Positions 35,201 through 50,200 of a DNA stretch of 64,000 nt are shown one piece after another. The stretch spans positions 62,958,523 to 63,022,522 of the forward strand of contig CM055095.1 of NCBI GenBank assembly GCA_029204225.1. Reading direction: 5' to 3'. Every line of letters starts with the position of its first letter. Position 1 is the first letter of the stretch. This DNA is from Diphasiastrum complanatum (taxonomy: Eukaryota > Streptophyta > Lycopodiopsida > Lycopodiales > Lycopodiaceae). Below the pieces are notes generated by a model. That model was not told the origin of the DNA, ran no database searches, and worked only from the letters and a program-made list of their open reading frames with translations. The position numbers and the translations under genes were made by a program.

Positions 35201-38200
35201 ATGCAAGAGGAGTATGACTCTATTCTCAAGAATGATAAATGGGACCTTGTGGAATTGCCAAAAGGAAAGCAACCCATTGGGTGTAAATGGGTCTATAGGA
35301 CCAAATACCAAGCAGATGGGAGCATCAATGCATTGGCTGCATTCTTTACATGGGAGGTTCATCAAATGGACGTGAAAAGTGCATTTCTAATGGGCAGTTG
35401 GTAAAGGAGGTCTACATGGACCAGCCACAATGCTTTTGAGGCGAAAGGCAAAAAATATCTGGTATGCAAGCTTCAAAAAGCATTGTACAAGTTGAAACAG
35501 GCACGTAGGGCATGGTATAGTCGAAATAGTCGAATTGACGAGTATTTTGCAAAACAACACGTTACAACGAGTAAGTTGGATTGCAATCTCTATGTCAAGG
35601 ATGAGGATAGGAACATAGACACTATCGTTCTCTACGTTGATGATTTTGTCATCACAGGTTAACAATGGGAGGTTGATTGCAAAAGTGAAGGCTCATATGT
35701 CTAATGAGTGTGATATGAAAGATTTGGGTTTGATTCACTATTGCAAAGGGTTAGTAGTGTGGAAGAAGAAAAATTGTGTTTTCATTTCCCAAGCAAAGTA
35801 TGGATGCATAGTCTTGCATAAGTTCACACGCACGATTGCAAACCCATCTCCACTCCCATTGATGCCAATTGCAAGCCTTACAAGGTGGATGGGACTCCTT
35901 TTGTGGATGAAACTCTCTATAGACAGGTTGTGGGAAGCATGATTTATCTTTCTACTACAAAGGCCAGATATAGCTTATGCAGTTGGAGTGGCAAGCCAAT
36001 TAATGAGCAACCCAACTGAAGCACATTGGAACGCAGTGAAGAGGGTATTGAGGTCTGTCAAAGGGACTGCCAGTTATGGGATTGCATACACATTTGTAGG
36101 TGAGCTTCAACTTGAAGGCAAGTTGGGCAGGTGATAGAGAAGACGACATTTTTACTTTGGGCTATGCTTTTAGACTTGGTTCAAGTGTAATTTCTTGGGG
36201 CAACAAGAAGCAACCCACAATAGCTCTACATCAAAGGAAGCTCAGTACAAGGCAACTACAAAGGCTGCCTGCGAGGCTATTTGGCTTAGGAGGCTACTTG
36301 GTGATGTGCATATTACTCAGGGAGATCCCATTGTATTACATTGTGATAGCCAACGTTGTATTCAGCTAGTCAAGAATCTTGTGTATCATGCTCGTACAAA
36401 GCATATCGAGGTGGATTAGCACTTCATATGAGAGAAAGTGCAAAATGGTGAAATTTAGCTGGTTTATTGCAACATTAATCACCAAGCAGCAGACATCTTT
36501 ACTAAAGCTCTTCTTAGTAAGATAAATTTGAGAATTTTGGTGGATGCTAGGTGTTAGTGTAAATAAAATAGGCATTAGGGGGCATGTTGAAATAAATGCC
36601 TAGTTTACCCCTTTAGGCTTTGTATTATTGTAACTTGTAAGTTGTGCATATGCCATAGGGGTATTGATTTACAAACAACCAAAGGAAGATAACATAATTA
36701 CAATATTTTTGAGCAGATGCAGATTGAAGTTCAACCACATGACCGTGAATAAGATCACTGTTAGGAATTATCTCCCGATTCCTAAATTGCTTGTTTTTGG
36801 CATGACGGGGTCAGTGACTATCAAGAAAAGTTTTGTTTGAATTAACCAGTTAGTTTTCTTGTGAACCAGCAATATGCAGGCCTTGTCTTCTGGGCAAAAC
36901 ACATTCCTTGCACAGCGCAAACAATTGCCATCAATAGCAAACCTTTTCTGTTTTTCAGCTAAGCAGAGTCTCTAGAAGTCTCCAAAACAAACTGTTGCAG
37001 AAACAGGCCCCTGCTCTAACCCATTTTTCATTTTTTGTTTTAATACACATTCTGCCCCAGAATGTTCCGGAATGTACTGTATGGAACGTACAGTACGTTT
37101 CAACCCATGGAACGGTTTCTGAGATATTGACTAACCCTGCTGGGGAAGGGCTCTGATACTAGAGATGTTGTAAGACCTGGAAGACTTTCTATTTCCATTC
37201 GTAGTGTAACAATTTTGTAGTGTACAACATCAGATACTCATAGGTCACAATTCATTAGTAGCATGCTCATGCAAAAAATTCTCATAGATTCCAGGCTTCA
37301 AAGGCTGTCATAAATAAATATCATAAATTTAGCTGGATAAGTAGATTAACCAGCTTTTGCCATCAATGCAGCGAGACCCAATGTTTTCATCGTGACTGTT
37401 TTCCCGCCAGTGTTTGGTCCTGTGATTGTAACAACCCTTGTTTTTCTTTTGACAAGAATATTGACTGCCCTAGGGGCTGCTGCTTCTAATGCTGCAACCT
37501 AGAATCATATACAAGCAATAAATCCATATCATGAACTCTACATTCAAGAGCATAAAACATTCATCTCAGCCCAATGTCCAAACAAATCTCTCATTATAAA
37601 TACCTTGTTTTTTGCTACAACAAGTGATGATTCCATTTCATTCACTGCATCAACTCTGGTAACTGCTCTTGAGTGCAACCTAGCCAGCATCTAGGCCATG
37701 GAAGAATCAGATGATTAGGCTCTTTCAGAAAGAATGTATACAACGGTACCAGTATCTTACAGCCTCTCTTTCTTGTGATGTTGCAAAGTGCTCACACGTA
37801 CGAGATACAACAATAGCAATAAAAGCCTCATATGTCACAAGTTACGTCATGCTCTTCAGTAAATAATGCCTTTCAAGCTCTTTTCTACCCTGAAATTGCA
37901 ATTGTATTATGTCTGATCTCAACTAGCAATTGAGGTTGAATCTGATAAAATTTCCAAAGAAAGAAACACAGAAAGAACAATGATGGATCTCGGAACTAGT
38001 GAAGGAGAATTGGGCAGCCAGAGCTACAAGTCTTTGGCGAACATGAATCAAACATTGGAATAGAATGGATCAAGTATGCACAAACATAAACATGAATTGA
38101 GCATCGAATTAGAAGGGTTAAGTGTGCACAAAGATAAGCAAAGCTTACATGTTGTGACCTGCATACATGAATGCTCTAAAGAAAAACCATTTTATTGATT

Positions 38201-41185
38201 TGAGACAACTAAACTTTACTCCAGTAGAAGAAACTTACTTTTTCTTTTAACTTCAACCCAAGCTTAGCTTCTTTTAGACCTTCTCGATGTTGTTGTGCTA
38301 GTAGTGGATGCAATGCACTACGGAGTTGAACAATGTAGTTGTGGCTGCTAACTTGATCCACATCATCTACCAAGTTGGCTGCATGACCTGTATTCTCTTC
38401 CCACTGTTCCAGCATGGAATCTACATTGACCAAGGTGGGTCTTGTTGCTCCCATCCAAGAGCTATACTTGGCACGTGCCATAATCTTGCAAGAACAATAG
38501 AATGTTAAGGCTACTAGAATAAGAACATAGTGTTTAGAGAAGTAATAAGGCTTAGGTGTGTGACAAAGCAATGAAAAGGTAAACTAAAACAAGTTAATAT
38601 CAAGCCAGCTTATACTCTAAGCAAATATTATCTAGAGACCTCATGCAGCACGATGCTAGAAATAGCCCTAAGTAAAGGTGTTTTATAAAGAGCAAAAGCA
38701 AGAAGGCTAATGGTATAGTAGACCGTTACTTCATCTAACTGAAGAGTATGGACTATCAATAAGGTTGTATAAATCTGCACAATCAATGTAAAGCATAAAA
38801 ATGCATTGCCTTCTATGAAATAAAACTATGTTTTTCATTATTCCATATTCCTGCTTCTAGGGAAGACCAACGGTTATTGACAAGTAATTTGGGCAGTAGC
38901 TAATAATTTAGACTCTTGGGGTCTCATTGATCCATTTAAAGCCCCAAAGTCTAGCTAATTACATTTGGATCAATTACCATGCAATCTGGTCACTAATTAG
39001 GTAGCTCGGAGACATTTGCACACTTGAAGGAAAATGCAGTTCCCTTGAGAAGAGGGCATGCAATTCATCTTATACTTAGCATATTGATGTTCATACAGTA
39101 ATCTTGATTGGAGATTGTTTATGAACCTTCCCTTCCACAACATAAACCTGGGTTAGCGTTGCTGCCACCCGTTGATCAATCTGCTTTGGTGGGGTCAGGT
39201 CCAGAGCTCCGAGTAAACCATTAGATCGCCCCTAAGAACCTAGTTACCCCTTAAAGAGCCCCTAAAGGGGATCCCTACTATTTGAGATATGTTGATCTCT
39301 ATGCATACCCTGATGAACAAGGCCTTGTACCATATTATGCAAATAGATCCGAGTTCAAGAACCATCAACTATATGCATATCAAATTAGGATAGCAGGGCA
39401 AAGAGGCCCACTTTGCTGCTATGGACAAGGCCATAGCAGAATGCACACACAAGGAGACCTTTGTTCCATTGTGTCATGTCTGTGACTATGGCCACACATA
39501 CATGGATTTCGGTTGGAATCAAACCAACAAAATATGAAGCAAGGCCAAATGCCCACCTAAACCTTCTTACAATGGCAGCTTGTTTTGCAACATCTTTAAA
39601 CCCTCAATAAATGTCTGCGTGCAGACTAGTGCATAAAACTTTAAATTTCACAGGAGTGTACGTCACCTGGACTAGAGGATTACCAAAGCTTCATCAGTTC
39701 ATGAATCAGTCCTCGACTAATGAGACTTACCTTACCAAGCAATGCCAAGCACCTTCTTGTGTAGTCACAGCCCTAGACCATATCTTGTAAGGGCTTATGG
39801 AATTATGGACTCTCAGGTGCATTTCCAGCTTAGTGGTAAAGTTACGGACACACATAGTCCATACAATTGCAGTTTTATTATATTTGACAAGCCCTAGAGC
39901 ACTATTTTACATGTTCTTAATATGGGCGAGCTCATGGATAGATTGGGCGAGCAGCAGCATCTTTGCACACGACCATTATCCTAGAGAGGTATAGAGCGGC
40001 GCTTACTAGTAACTACTCTTAGCTCTATACTGTACTGTCCTGACTCCTTGCTTACTACTTAGTATTTTGGCACTTTATTTTGAAGTTAAAACTTTTATGT
40101 GTTTCTTCGAAATTTGCAAATTTTAAATTTGAATTGATGAATGATGAATCCCTTTTTGAGTTCTCAATTTTCAATTATCTAGATTCTGTGCGATATGGCT
40201 GAGGGCTCATCATTGAACATTCAAATCGATTATCTTACAGGCTTGAGGAGTGGTTTCACCAGCCCTTGCATGCCATGGCCACATACTCCATTTATGGAGG
40301 AGTGAGCAGAGTATGATGACAAGGAGCTCAGCCGAGTATATCCTGATGTATATGAATAGGATAAGCTACTGGATGAGCTCCAGGTATTCAAGCAGGAGAC
40401 CATGGAGTTCTCCTTTGGGCCCGCACGTATGAGGGAGGGTAATATACTACACATGCCACAATGCAATCCATGTGGGATCATCATTGCAATTTTCCATTGT
40501 TAGTAGTTACATTTATTATTTACATGAAATAACAACTTTAATAACCCGTTTTTGATGAAATTTGAATCATTATGAATATCAAATCCCAATTCTAATTTCT
40601 TAGCTTTGGTTTGTGATGCTCACTGGCAACTGATGACTCCTCTTTGAATTGTGATAGGCCCAATTGCATCTCGTGTCACGATGGATGAACTTTGGGGTTG
40701 ATGTCCCCAAATTTCACTGCCTTGCCATCAGGATCCTCTCACAGGACTGCATTGCAGTCGCTTGTAAGAGGAACTGGAGTGTTCATTCCCTGATCTACAT
40801 GAAGAAGAGGAATCAACTCTCCTCTGCACAGTTGGAGAGGTTGGTGCATGTACACGCCAATTTGAGACTTTTGGGTAGCCTCCATGCCACCCCAGAGCCT
40901 ATTCAGGTAAGCCATTATTTCTAATGTGTAGATAGTACTAAAGTCTAAGTAGTGAGTAGATTTTAGATACTAGACTACAATGTGTTTGAACTATGAACTT
41001 TGAACAACTAGCCTTGTATTGGCAATCTGACTCTCTTACATTAGATATACTTTATCATTGTAGTTGTAGTACATATGCTTTTCTTTACTGTTATGGAGAC
41101 ATTTTATACGATCCCGTTGTACCACACACTTGATATATACTTTTTCGTCTTATCTGCCTCTTGGCATGGAAAAGACAATAATAAA

Positions 41186-41279
<94 letters not shown>

Positions 41280-44200
41280 TAATACGCAGGCAGTATTGGC
41301 CTGCGTGCCAGCCTCTGTCTCTGTCCCAACTTCCTCCTCCTCCTCCTCTTCTTCCCCTTCCTCTTTTTCTTCCCCCTCCACAGACCCAGCTCCTACTCCC
41401 CTTCGAGCCAACCCTCTTGCTAGGATCCTACATTTTCCTAAACCCCCTACTGCCCCACCCATCCTGTATACCCCATCCAAAGCAACCGAGCTATTCTCTT
41501 CTTTCCAAGAAGATCGGTTCCGAAATGACTTCCAGGTCATGAAGATGGAGCTGTCCCAGCTTAAGGAGACCGTTGCAACGCTAATCACCGAAAAGAATGA
41601 CATGCAGGCCAGAATTTTGCAATTGGAAAAAGCAATGGGCGACAAACAGGTTTCATCCTCCGAATCCACCACTACTATGATCAAAGCATTAGAGCAGAAG
41701 ATTGAACAGCAGAAGGAAGAAGCTCTCTCTTGGGCATCGGTATTGAAGAAAGGCACTAAACCCAGTGCTCCCACTACCTCAATAATTTCAGCCACGATCC
41801 AGGAAGAGAAATCTAGAGAGCAAAAGGCACTTAATATCAGAGTCAGAGGGATCCCAGACACGCAAGACGCCACAGCCGAAGCCACACGTTTTCTGGACAC
41901 CACACTAGGACACCGAACGGAGGGATTGGACACGGCATGGAGGGCCTCCAGAGATACCGCCACTCTGGGTATCCGCTTCACCTCATTGGCTACTAGACGG
42001 GATGCTCTGCGATGCAGAGCTAAGCTCCGCGGCACCACTATTTTTATGGACGACGACCTTACGTACATCCAGGTGGAGGAGAGACGTAAGGCCTTCCATG
42101 AGGCCAGAGAGTCAGGTAAGAGAGTCATATATAGAGATGGACGAGTGCGTCTTCTTGATAGCACTCTCACAGGACCTTCTCATTAGGGATTTGGGGTTCC
42201 CGAGGTTGGGAGCACCCCGGGGCTCCATCCACACCACCTTCGGATTGGAGTGTGGAACTGTGCTGGCATACATCCATCTTCTTCTGCAAGGGACCTGGTT
42301 GACTTTATTACTAGCCGGGATATAGTATTCTTTATGGAGACACACAAGAGCCCAGAGCGTGGACTTCCTTCTTTTCCTAGATACAGATGGGACTCAGTAT
42401 TCTGACGAGAGACTAGATCTTCCAGTGGCCGGGGTTTAGGAGGGGTCGCATGTTTATACAGAGAGTCTCTCCACTCGAGTCTAGACTTCATCCGACATGA
42501 CGATCAGGCCCGCTATATATGGACTCGCATTGCGGGTCAGAATATTGGTTTGGACAGAGATCTTTTTATGGCAGCATGTTACTTTCCACCAGAGTCTTCG
42601 TCTTTTGCGGAGGGTATTGGATCTCCGTATCAGGACCTCTCACCAGATATTATCAGATTCTCAGAGCGGGGGCATATTCTCCTAACTATGGATTTTAATG
42701 CCCGAACATCTTCGCGACAGACAGAGTTTTTTGACACCACAGATCAGCTTCGTGTTCGTGCCCTTGACGGTGATATGCTGGGAGTTACCAGGACTTCCGC
42801 GAATAGTTTGGGACCTACTACTCCATATGGTGAGTACTTACTGCAGTTTGGTGAGGCACATGAGCTAGCCATTTATAATGGCTTACCCTACTGGCCACAT
42901 TCAGAAAGTTATACATGCCATCCCCACAGTGGAGGACATAGTGTCGTTAACTATCTCATGGGGTCACCATCCTCTGTACCCATCATCTATGATTTCCGTG
43001 TCTCCCCCACCACCCTTTCTAATCATTCCTTCCTCTCCTTCGATATCGGTCACTTTGCCCCCACTCACCCACCTCCATTACCCACGCTTGCCCGATCACC
43101 CCGATACAGATTCGACCCCACTTACATGCCACTATACCAGTATTCCTTGGCTTCGTTTTTACATTCTTTCCCTCATGATAGTCCAGTCGACATCCAGGCT
43201 GCTTTTCTCACCACCTCTCTCCACATTGCCGCTTCACTAACCTTCCCTACCAAACCCCATCCCAGTAACACTCGACGCAAACCTCGTCCATTGCACCCTC
43301 CATGGTACGATACTGAGTGCCGTTCTTGTTACGAGCTCGTAACCAGTGCCGAACCCTAGGGAACACAGATAAGTCAGATACCACAGTCAGGGTCGTGTCC
43401 AACGTACATGACCAACAGGGCAAGACAGTGTGAGTAGTGTGCCCCAGCACGGTCCATAGCCATGGCGGGCCTAACACAGCCTAGGGACCCTGTCAGCAGG
43501 ATAGGGCCCCCAGTTGGGTCCCGACGTGCAGTCGGCCACGTCAGTGCCACGTGGCCGACACTTGGCAAAAGCATGCTACTAGTCCTCACACTGGGCTAGG
43601 AGGGGCTTACTCTATATCAGGGAGTAGGCAAGGTTGGGTGGTTCAGTGAGTGTTTGCCCTACTGTGGTGTTAGGAACTATTACACTGGTATCAGAGCCAT
43701 CTCCATCTTGGGGAGTTAAGGAGCAGCAGGGAGAAAGTGGAGAGAGTGCTCAGAATCTCTTAAAACTTTGGCAAACAGGAGAGATAGATCCAGCGCTGGA
43801 GGAGTAGCTTTCCACTCTTCAACATTTTCTTGTTTAAACCCTACAGCTGTGGGTGAGCGGTGCTGAAAACCGTACATCAGCATAAATGGGCTGTATCCCG
43901 TAGCCGAATGTTTGGTATTGTTGTAAGCAAACTCTAATATCGAGAGATACTCCTCCCAATTAGTCTGCTTCTTGCTGACGTATGCACGAAGCATATCCTC
44001 CAGCACTCGATTTACCCTTTCTGTTTGACCATCCGTCTGTGGATGGTCGGTGGTACTCATATTAAGTTTATTCTGGAGATGATGGAATAGTGCCCTCCAA
44101 AAATTTCCAGTAAACTTACTGTCCCGGTCGCTGACTATGCCGGAAGGTAGACCGTACAATTTAAATAGCCCGTCTACAAACAACCTCGCTAACTCTGGAG

Positions 44201-47200
44201 CTCTAACGATTGTTTTGGTCAGAAGAAAATGAGCCATTTTGGTCAGACAGTCAACTGTGACCCATATAACGTCATTACCCTTTTGGGTTTTAGGCAGGCC
44301 TACTATAAAATCCATGGAGATACTCTCCCATTTACCAGCTGGTATTTCTAAGGGATGCAACAACCCTCCTGCCTTTAAACGCTCTGCTTTATTTACTTGG
44401 CATTTCTAGCAACTGCTTACATACTGGTGGACGTCCTTTTTCATACTGGGCCAGAAAAATTGCCTACAAAGAAGCTCATAAGTCTTCTGTATGCCTGGGT
44501 GTCCCGCACTAGGATTGTCATGACATTCATATAGGACCTGCTGCCTATAATCCTCTGAATTGGGGACACATACTCTATCTCTATAGAGCAAGTACTCATC
44601 CTAAATGGAATATTGTTTCCATTTGAATCCTTGAGTCAACTGACCCTCAACCACTGGGGTCTGCTTGGGTAATACAGGCTCAGAATCCTCAATGTCATCT
44701 GACGACGTATACTCGGAATCATCATCATCCTCAACGGAAGCTGCCGTATTCTTGGATGAACTGGCACCAGTCCCGAGAACTGGTCCTGGAGTCTGTAACT
44801 GTCTGCTCTGGACTGAGTTACATAGTAGAGAAGAATGCATCATGCTGGCATTTCCCCCTCAAGACTCGAGTAACTCATTACGAATCTGGGTAAAACTCAG
44901 CTCGTTTATCATAGGCATTCTGCTAAGGGCATCTGCTACTGTATTGAATTTTCCACGTCTATATCTGATAGACATGTCAAACTCTTGCATCAACTCTGCC
45001 CAACGAGCTTTCCGACCTCTAAGCTCAGGTTGATTGCAAAGGTATCTGAGACTCTCATGGTCTGTCAGGACCTCAAAGTTGGCACCATACAAATAATGCC
45101 TCCAAGTCTTAAGGGCATGGACTATAGAAAAGAGTTCCTTTTCATAGGCACTGGACCTAGTCTGAGCTGGCTTGAGTTTTTTACTCTCGAACGCAACTGG
45201 TCGTCCACCCTGAGTTAGCACGGCACCTACTGCAAAGTCGCTAGCATCTATTTCGACCACAAATGGCTGATTGGGGTCGACGACTTTTAAAACTGGTGCT
45301 GTAGCTAAGGCTGTTTTGAGAGCATCAAAGCTCTCCTGTTGTGCGGACTCCCAAATGAACTCCTTTCCCTTCCCCTTAAGGAGATTTGTCATAGGAACTG
45401 CTATCTGAGCATATTCCTTGACAAATCGTCTGTAATATCCCGCCAGACCAAGAAAGATCTGAAGTTCCAAAATATTCTAAGGTCTCAGCCAACTGAGTAT
45501 GGCTTTAACCTTATTTGGGTCCATCTTAATCCCATCTGAAGAGATAATGTGACCCAAATATGCTACTTCTTCAACGAAGAATTCACACTTGGATTGTTTA
45601 GCATAGAGCTTATGCTTTCTGAGCAGTCGAAACACCTTTCTGAGGTGTTTTAGATGCTCCTTCCTCGTTTTACTGTAGACGAGGATGTCATCTAAAAATA
45701 TGACTACAAACTTACCCAAGTATGGTCTGAGGACACTGTTCATCAAGGTCATAAAGGTGGCTGGAGCATTTGTGAGCCCAAATGGCATCACCTTAAACTC
45801 ATAATGACCGTGACGAGTCCTAAAAGCTGTTTTTGAGACATCTTCCGATTTTATACGGACTTGATGATATCCCGATCTGAGGTCTATTTTGCTGAAAAAC
45901 TTAGCCCCGTCGAGTTGGTCAAACAACTCGTCTGCCCGAGGCATAGGGTATTTATTCTTAATTGTGACTTTATTGAGGGCTCTGTAATCTACGCAAAGAC
46001 GCATAGACCCCTCTTTCTTTTTCACCAATAGGACCGGTGAGGCCCATGGTGAACTACTGGTCTGAATTTGGCCTTTCCCAAGATAATCTGTTAACTGCCT
46101 AGTTATTTCTTCATCCTCTGTTCGACCCGATACGAAGGTTTAGAAACAGGTGCTGTACCTGGTACTAGGTTTATTACATGATCTACCTCTCTGCTAGGTG
46201 GTAAACCATGTGGTAAATCTTCAGGAAAAACATCTTTAAATTTAGACAATAAAGTTTCTAATTTACTGATTTTCTGCTGAATAGAACTGGAAATAGAAAC
46301 TTCAGGAATAAACTGAAAGTCACATAAGAATACCTGATGGTCTTCATCTCCGATTAGCTGACAGAGCTCTGAACTGCAGACCATAGGACTGTTGGGAACA
46401 TCATGCTCCCCATGCAACTGGATCTCTCGGCCTTTATGCTGAAAGCTGAGAGTGTTCTCCTGATAGTTTCTGTGGAGGGAAGGTCCTAAACTGTAGAGCC
46501 AATCTCTCTCGAGAACAATGTCTGTACGATCTAGGTGCATTATCTGAAAATTTATTTCATCTTGGTACCCCTGAATACCAAGATTTAACTTACTTACCAT
46601 AGTTTCCCATATTTTTTTATCTTCACCCTTAGCTAATGAAACTATGTACCTATGCTGACTAGGTACTTTTGGTAGTTTAAGTTTTTTAACCAGGGTGTAG
46701 TTGATGAAATTATGGGTTGCCCCATCATCAACCATAATTCTTACTGACTGGTTACCAGCTTTCCCATGCATACGTACTAGGTCATGCGGCCCAAAACTGA
46801 AGGGTCTCGCTAGCATTGCAGAGGTCAGCTGGCAACAGTGTTCATGATCTTCATGATACACTTTGATCTCGGAAGCTGCCGAGTCACTGGGGAAACATAT
46901 AGTCTAAACAAGATGAACTTGTTTTTTATCTTTCTTATCTTTTTTAGTGAAAGGCCCCTTGGAACACTGTCTGACTGTGTGTCCCTTGCCCATACACACA
47001 AAGCACAAACGTTCTTGTTTGGCTTTCTCAAAATCATCTGGTTTTAAGGGCTGTATGAGTGAAGGGCGTTTCTAAGGAGCTTCACCTTTAAATTTATCTT
47101 GGTTCTTTCGTTTTAAAAATTTCTTTTTAAATTGAAAGTCTTTCTGAGGAGGCTGCTCAGAAAGTGGCTGCTGTCTCGCCCTCTTCCTACCCACTGAATC

Positions 47201-50200
47201 ATCATAGATTTGAGCATATCTGAGAGCTTGCTCAAGGGTAGTAGGGGAGTTTCTCTGAACCTCTACTTTATATTCATCTTTGAGGCCACGGACAAATCCC
47301 CTAATTTTCTGAGAGTCATCCATATTTTTAATCTTTAAAATTGCTTCTCGATACTGCGAGATATATTGGATGAGGGATTTATCCATTACTGTTCTTTCCC
47401 AGGCTTCCCAGGCTCTATCCAGTTCATTTTCTGGTAGAAATTCTCTTAGGAAAGCTTCTTCAAAAGCTTTCCATGACCGGGGAGTCTGCCCAGTCTCCTG
47501 GAGATTGAACCACCACTTATGGGCCATAGGCCCTAAGGAAAGACTGGCCTCAATTGCTTGCAAATGGTGACTCCGAGACCTTGGCTTCTCCACTGACATC
47601 ATTCTTGTTGTGATGGCACTTTATGAGCGCGTCCTAGGATGTTTCCGACAAAGCAGTGGCATATCTGATCATATTTGGAGCACTATTGGGGTGAAGCAGG
47701 GTTGCTCCCTCTCACTGGTCCTCTTTGGCTTGTACATTGATGAGTTGGAGCGAGTCATTACACAGTGTGGTGGTACCGGTTGCAGGCTAGGGGACATCTT
47801 GATTGCTATCCTTCTTTATGCCGATGACGTGGTATTGGTCTCACCGACCAGAGAGGGTCTACAGAGACAGTTGGATTGCTTACATGCATTTTGCACCAGA
47901 TGGGGCCTAGGGGTGAACATTGGGAAGACCAGGGTTATGGTCTTCAACACTTCTCGAGCATTAATGCAGCGACAGGAGCTTACTTTTGATGGACAGGTTC
48001 TAGAGGTGGTCCCTTCTTATACATACCTGGGGATCCTTTTCTCAGGTCCTACTTTTAGTATGAGACAGGCCGCTACCACTCGACTGGGGAAGGGGCATGC
48101 CTCCCTTGTTCAGCTAGAGCGATTTTGTTTCAGGAAGTCCATCCAGGATGCTCGCAGTAAGTGCCACCTCTTTGATACCATTCTCACCCCCACGGCTCTA
48201 TATGCGGCAGAGGCATGGTGCACGGGCCTCCCCTCTTCACACTGGGCCAGCCTTTCACGATTACAGACCACCATGCTAGCTCGGTTGATTCGAGCAAAGC
48301 CTTCTGTCCCACATGAGATTCTTTTGGCCGAGTTTGCAGTTCCACCTATACAAATCGAGGCAGCTCTTCAACTCATCACCTATATTCAGAGGATACAGGC
48401 ACTGCCAGAGATAGACAGACGATACATACAGATTGCACTTTCATCCTCACAGGGCCTTCATGATCAGGGCTATAGACTATCATGGTTCTCTCAGGCATCT
48501 CACCTCCTACTTGAGTCATTTGGTATCTCCATCACTGCGCTTCCCTCGGGTACCCATTAGTATATCAGACGATTTCTCTATCAAGCATACCTAGAGCGGA
48601 CTTGGAGCGGCTAGCAGCGAGGGATCCAAAGGGGCGCCCTTATGTACAACATGCTATGAGGATTAATCAATGGCCATCCAAGAAGGAGCGCACAGCCAAT
48701 GTTCGTAGGCATTGGGTCAAAGAAGAGGCCATCCATCCTATAGATTAGAAGCGCACCTCCACCTCCAATGCCACACCTCAAACCTTCGTTTAATCAGTTC
48801 TCGCGGAGAAGGAATCCACCAGTGAAGCTCCACCTACAGGGGATGAGTTAGAACGATCCTAAACAGGGGAGCTATGAGGATTAATCAATGGCCAGCCAAG
48901 AAGGAGTGCACAGCCAGTGTTCGTAGGCATTGGGTCAAAGAAGAGGCCATCCATCCTAGAGATTAGAAGGGCACCTCCACCTCCAGTGCCACACCTCAAA
49001 CCTTCGTTTAATCAGTTCCAGCGGAGAAGGAATCCACCAATGAAGTTGAGTCTATTGCTGCTTTGTGGACTTCTGCAAAGGATTTGATTCGGTTCCGAGA
49101 CACTTGTTTCTCCAGCGTTTGGCATCTCTTGGTTTCTCACAGGAGGTCATTGCTGCTATCATCACATTATATGAGAGAGTTTTGGCTCGTTTCCGTGATG
49201 GAGATGGATGGTCTTCATTTATTGATAGTACAGTCGGAGTAAAGCAGGGGTGTCCTTTGTCACCCACCCTCTTTGCTCTATACATTGATGACCTTGAGCG
49301 GATCATCCGGGAAGAAGGTGGATATGGCTGTCCTCTAGCAGATATTGTTATCCCTATCCTTCTTTATGCAGATGATGTGGTTCTATTATCTAGTTCGGCT
49401 GCAAGACTTCAGCGACATCTAGATGCCTTGTATACTTTCTGTCAGATATGGGGGCTGATGGTGAACATTGGTAAGACTAAGGTTATGGTGTTTAACACCA
49501 ACAGACAGCATATGAGAGACACTATGTTCTATTATGATGAACAACTTCTAGAGACAGTGGCGTCTTACACATAACTGGGTGTTCTCTTCTCTGGTCCATT
49601 GCTTTCTTTTAGACCAGCTGCATCGGCTAGGCTCCGCAAGGGGCACTCTACTCTTGTTCACATGGAGAGGTTTTCCTCTACTTATTACGTGCATGACCCT
49701 AATACATGTTGTCGCCTTTTCTCTTCGTCTGTTTCTCCAGTTGCACTGTATTCAGCAGAGACATGGTGTCCAGGCTTATCTAGAAACACTTGGAGTGACA
49801 TCTCGCGTTTGTAGATTCACATGCTTAACCGGATGATTCGGGCCAAGCAGTCAGTTCCTCATAAGATTATTTTGGCGGAGTTTCCTTCTCCTCCACTGAT
49901 TGTAGAGGCGATTTTCAGGATCATCACATTCATTCACAAAGTCTCAGAGCTTGATTCTTCTAGATATGTGGTAGCGGCTTTTACATCTTCTCGCACTTTG
50001 GCTGGGTAGCGGGCCAAGTCCTCATGGTTTCAGTATGCTTCGGATCTACATAGCTGGGGATTATCTATGTCTAACCTCCCAAATGGGACTCATGCGTTCA
50101 TTCATCGACAGATCTACAGAGCATACATACACACTGTCTGGTCTCACCTGGATCCATCACGAGTTAAGCTTCAGTTCTATCACATTCACTTTCTTCACCT

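Larger units (their letters stand above)
41277..43326 (+). mobile_element. LINE-C 5' part (ORF1 and endonuclease)
   Basis: Second LINE subfamily, plus strand. It starts right after (TC)n with a very short leader, then ORF1, an in-frame TAG, and an endonuclease reading that breaks off at [10 protein letters not shown], where a Gypsy LTR begins. The 3' half resumes at 47567 after a gap in LINE sequence. Confidence 0.88.

Noticed and set aside
41075-42170. Long minus-strand open frame opposite LINE-C ORF1
   Set aside because: It is the antisense shadow of ORF1; the plus-strand protein has clear LINE motifs.
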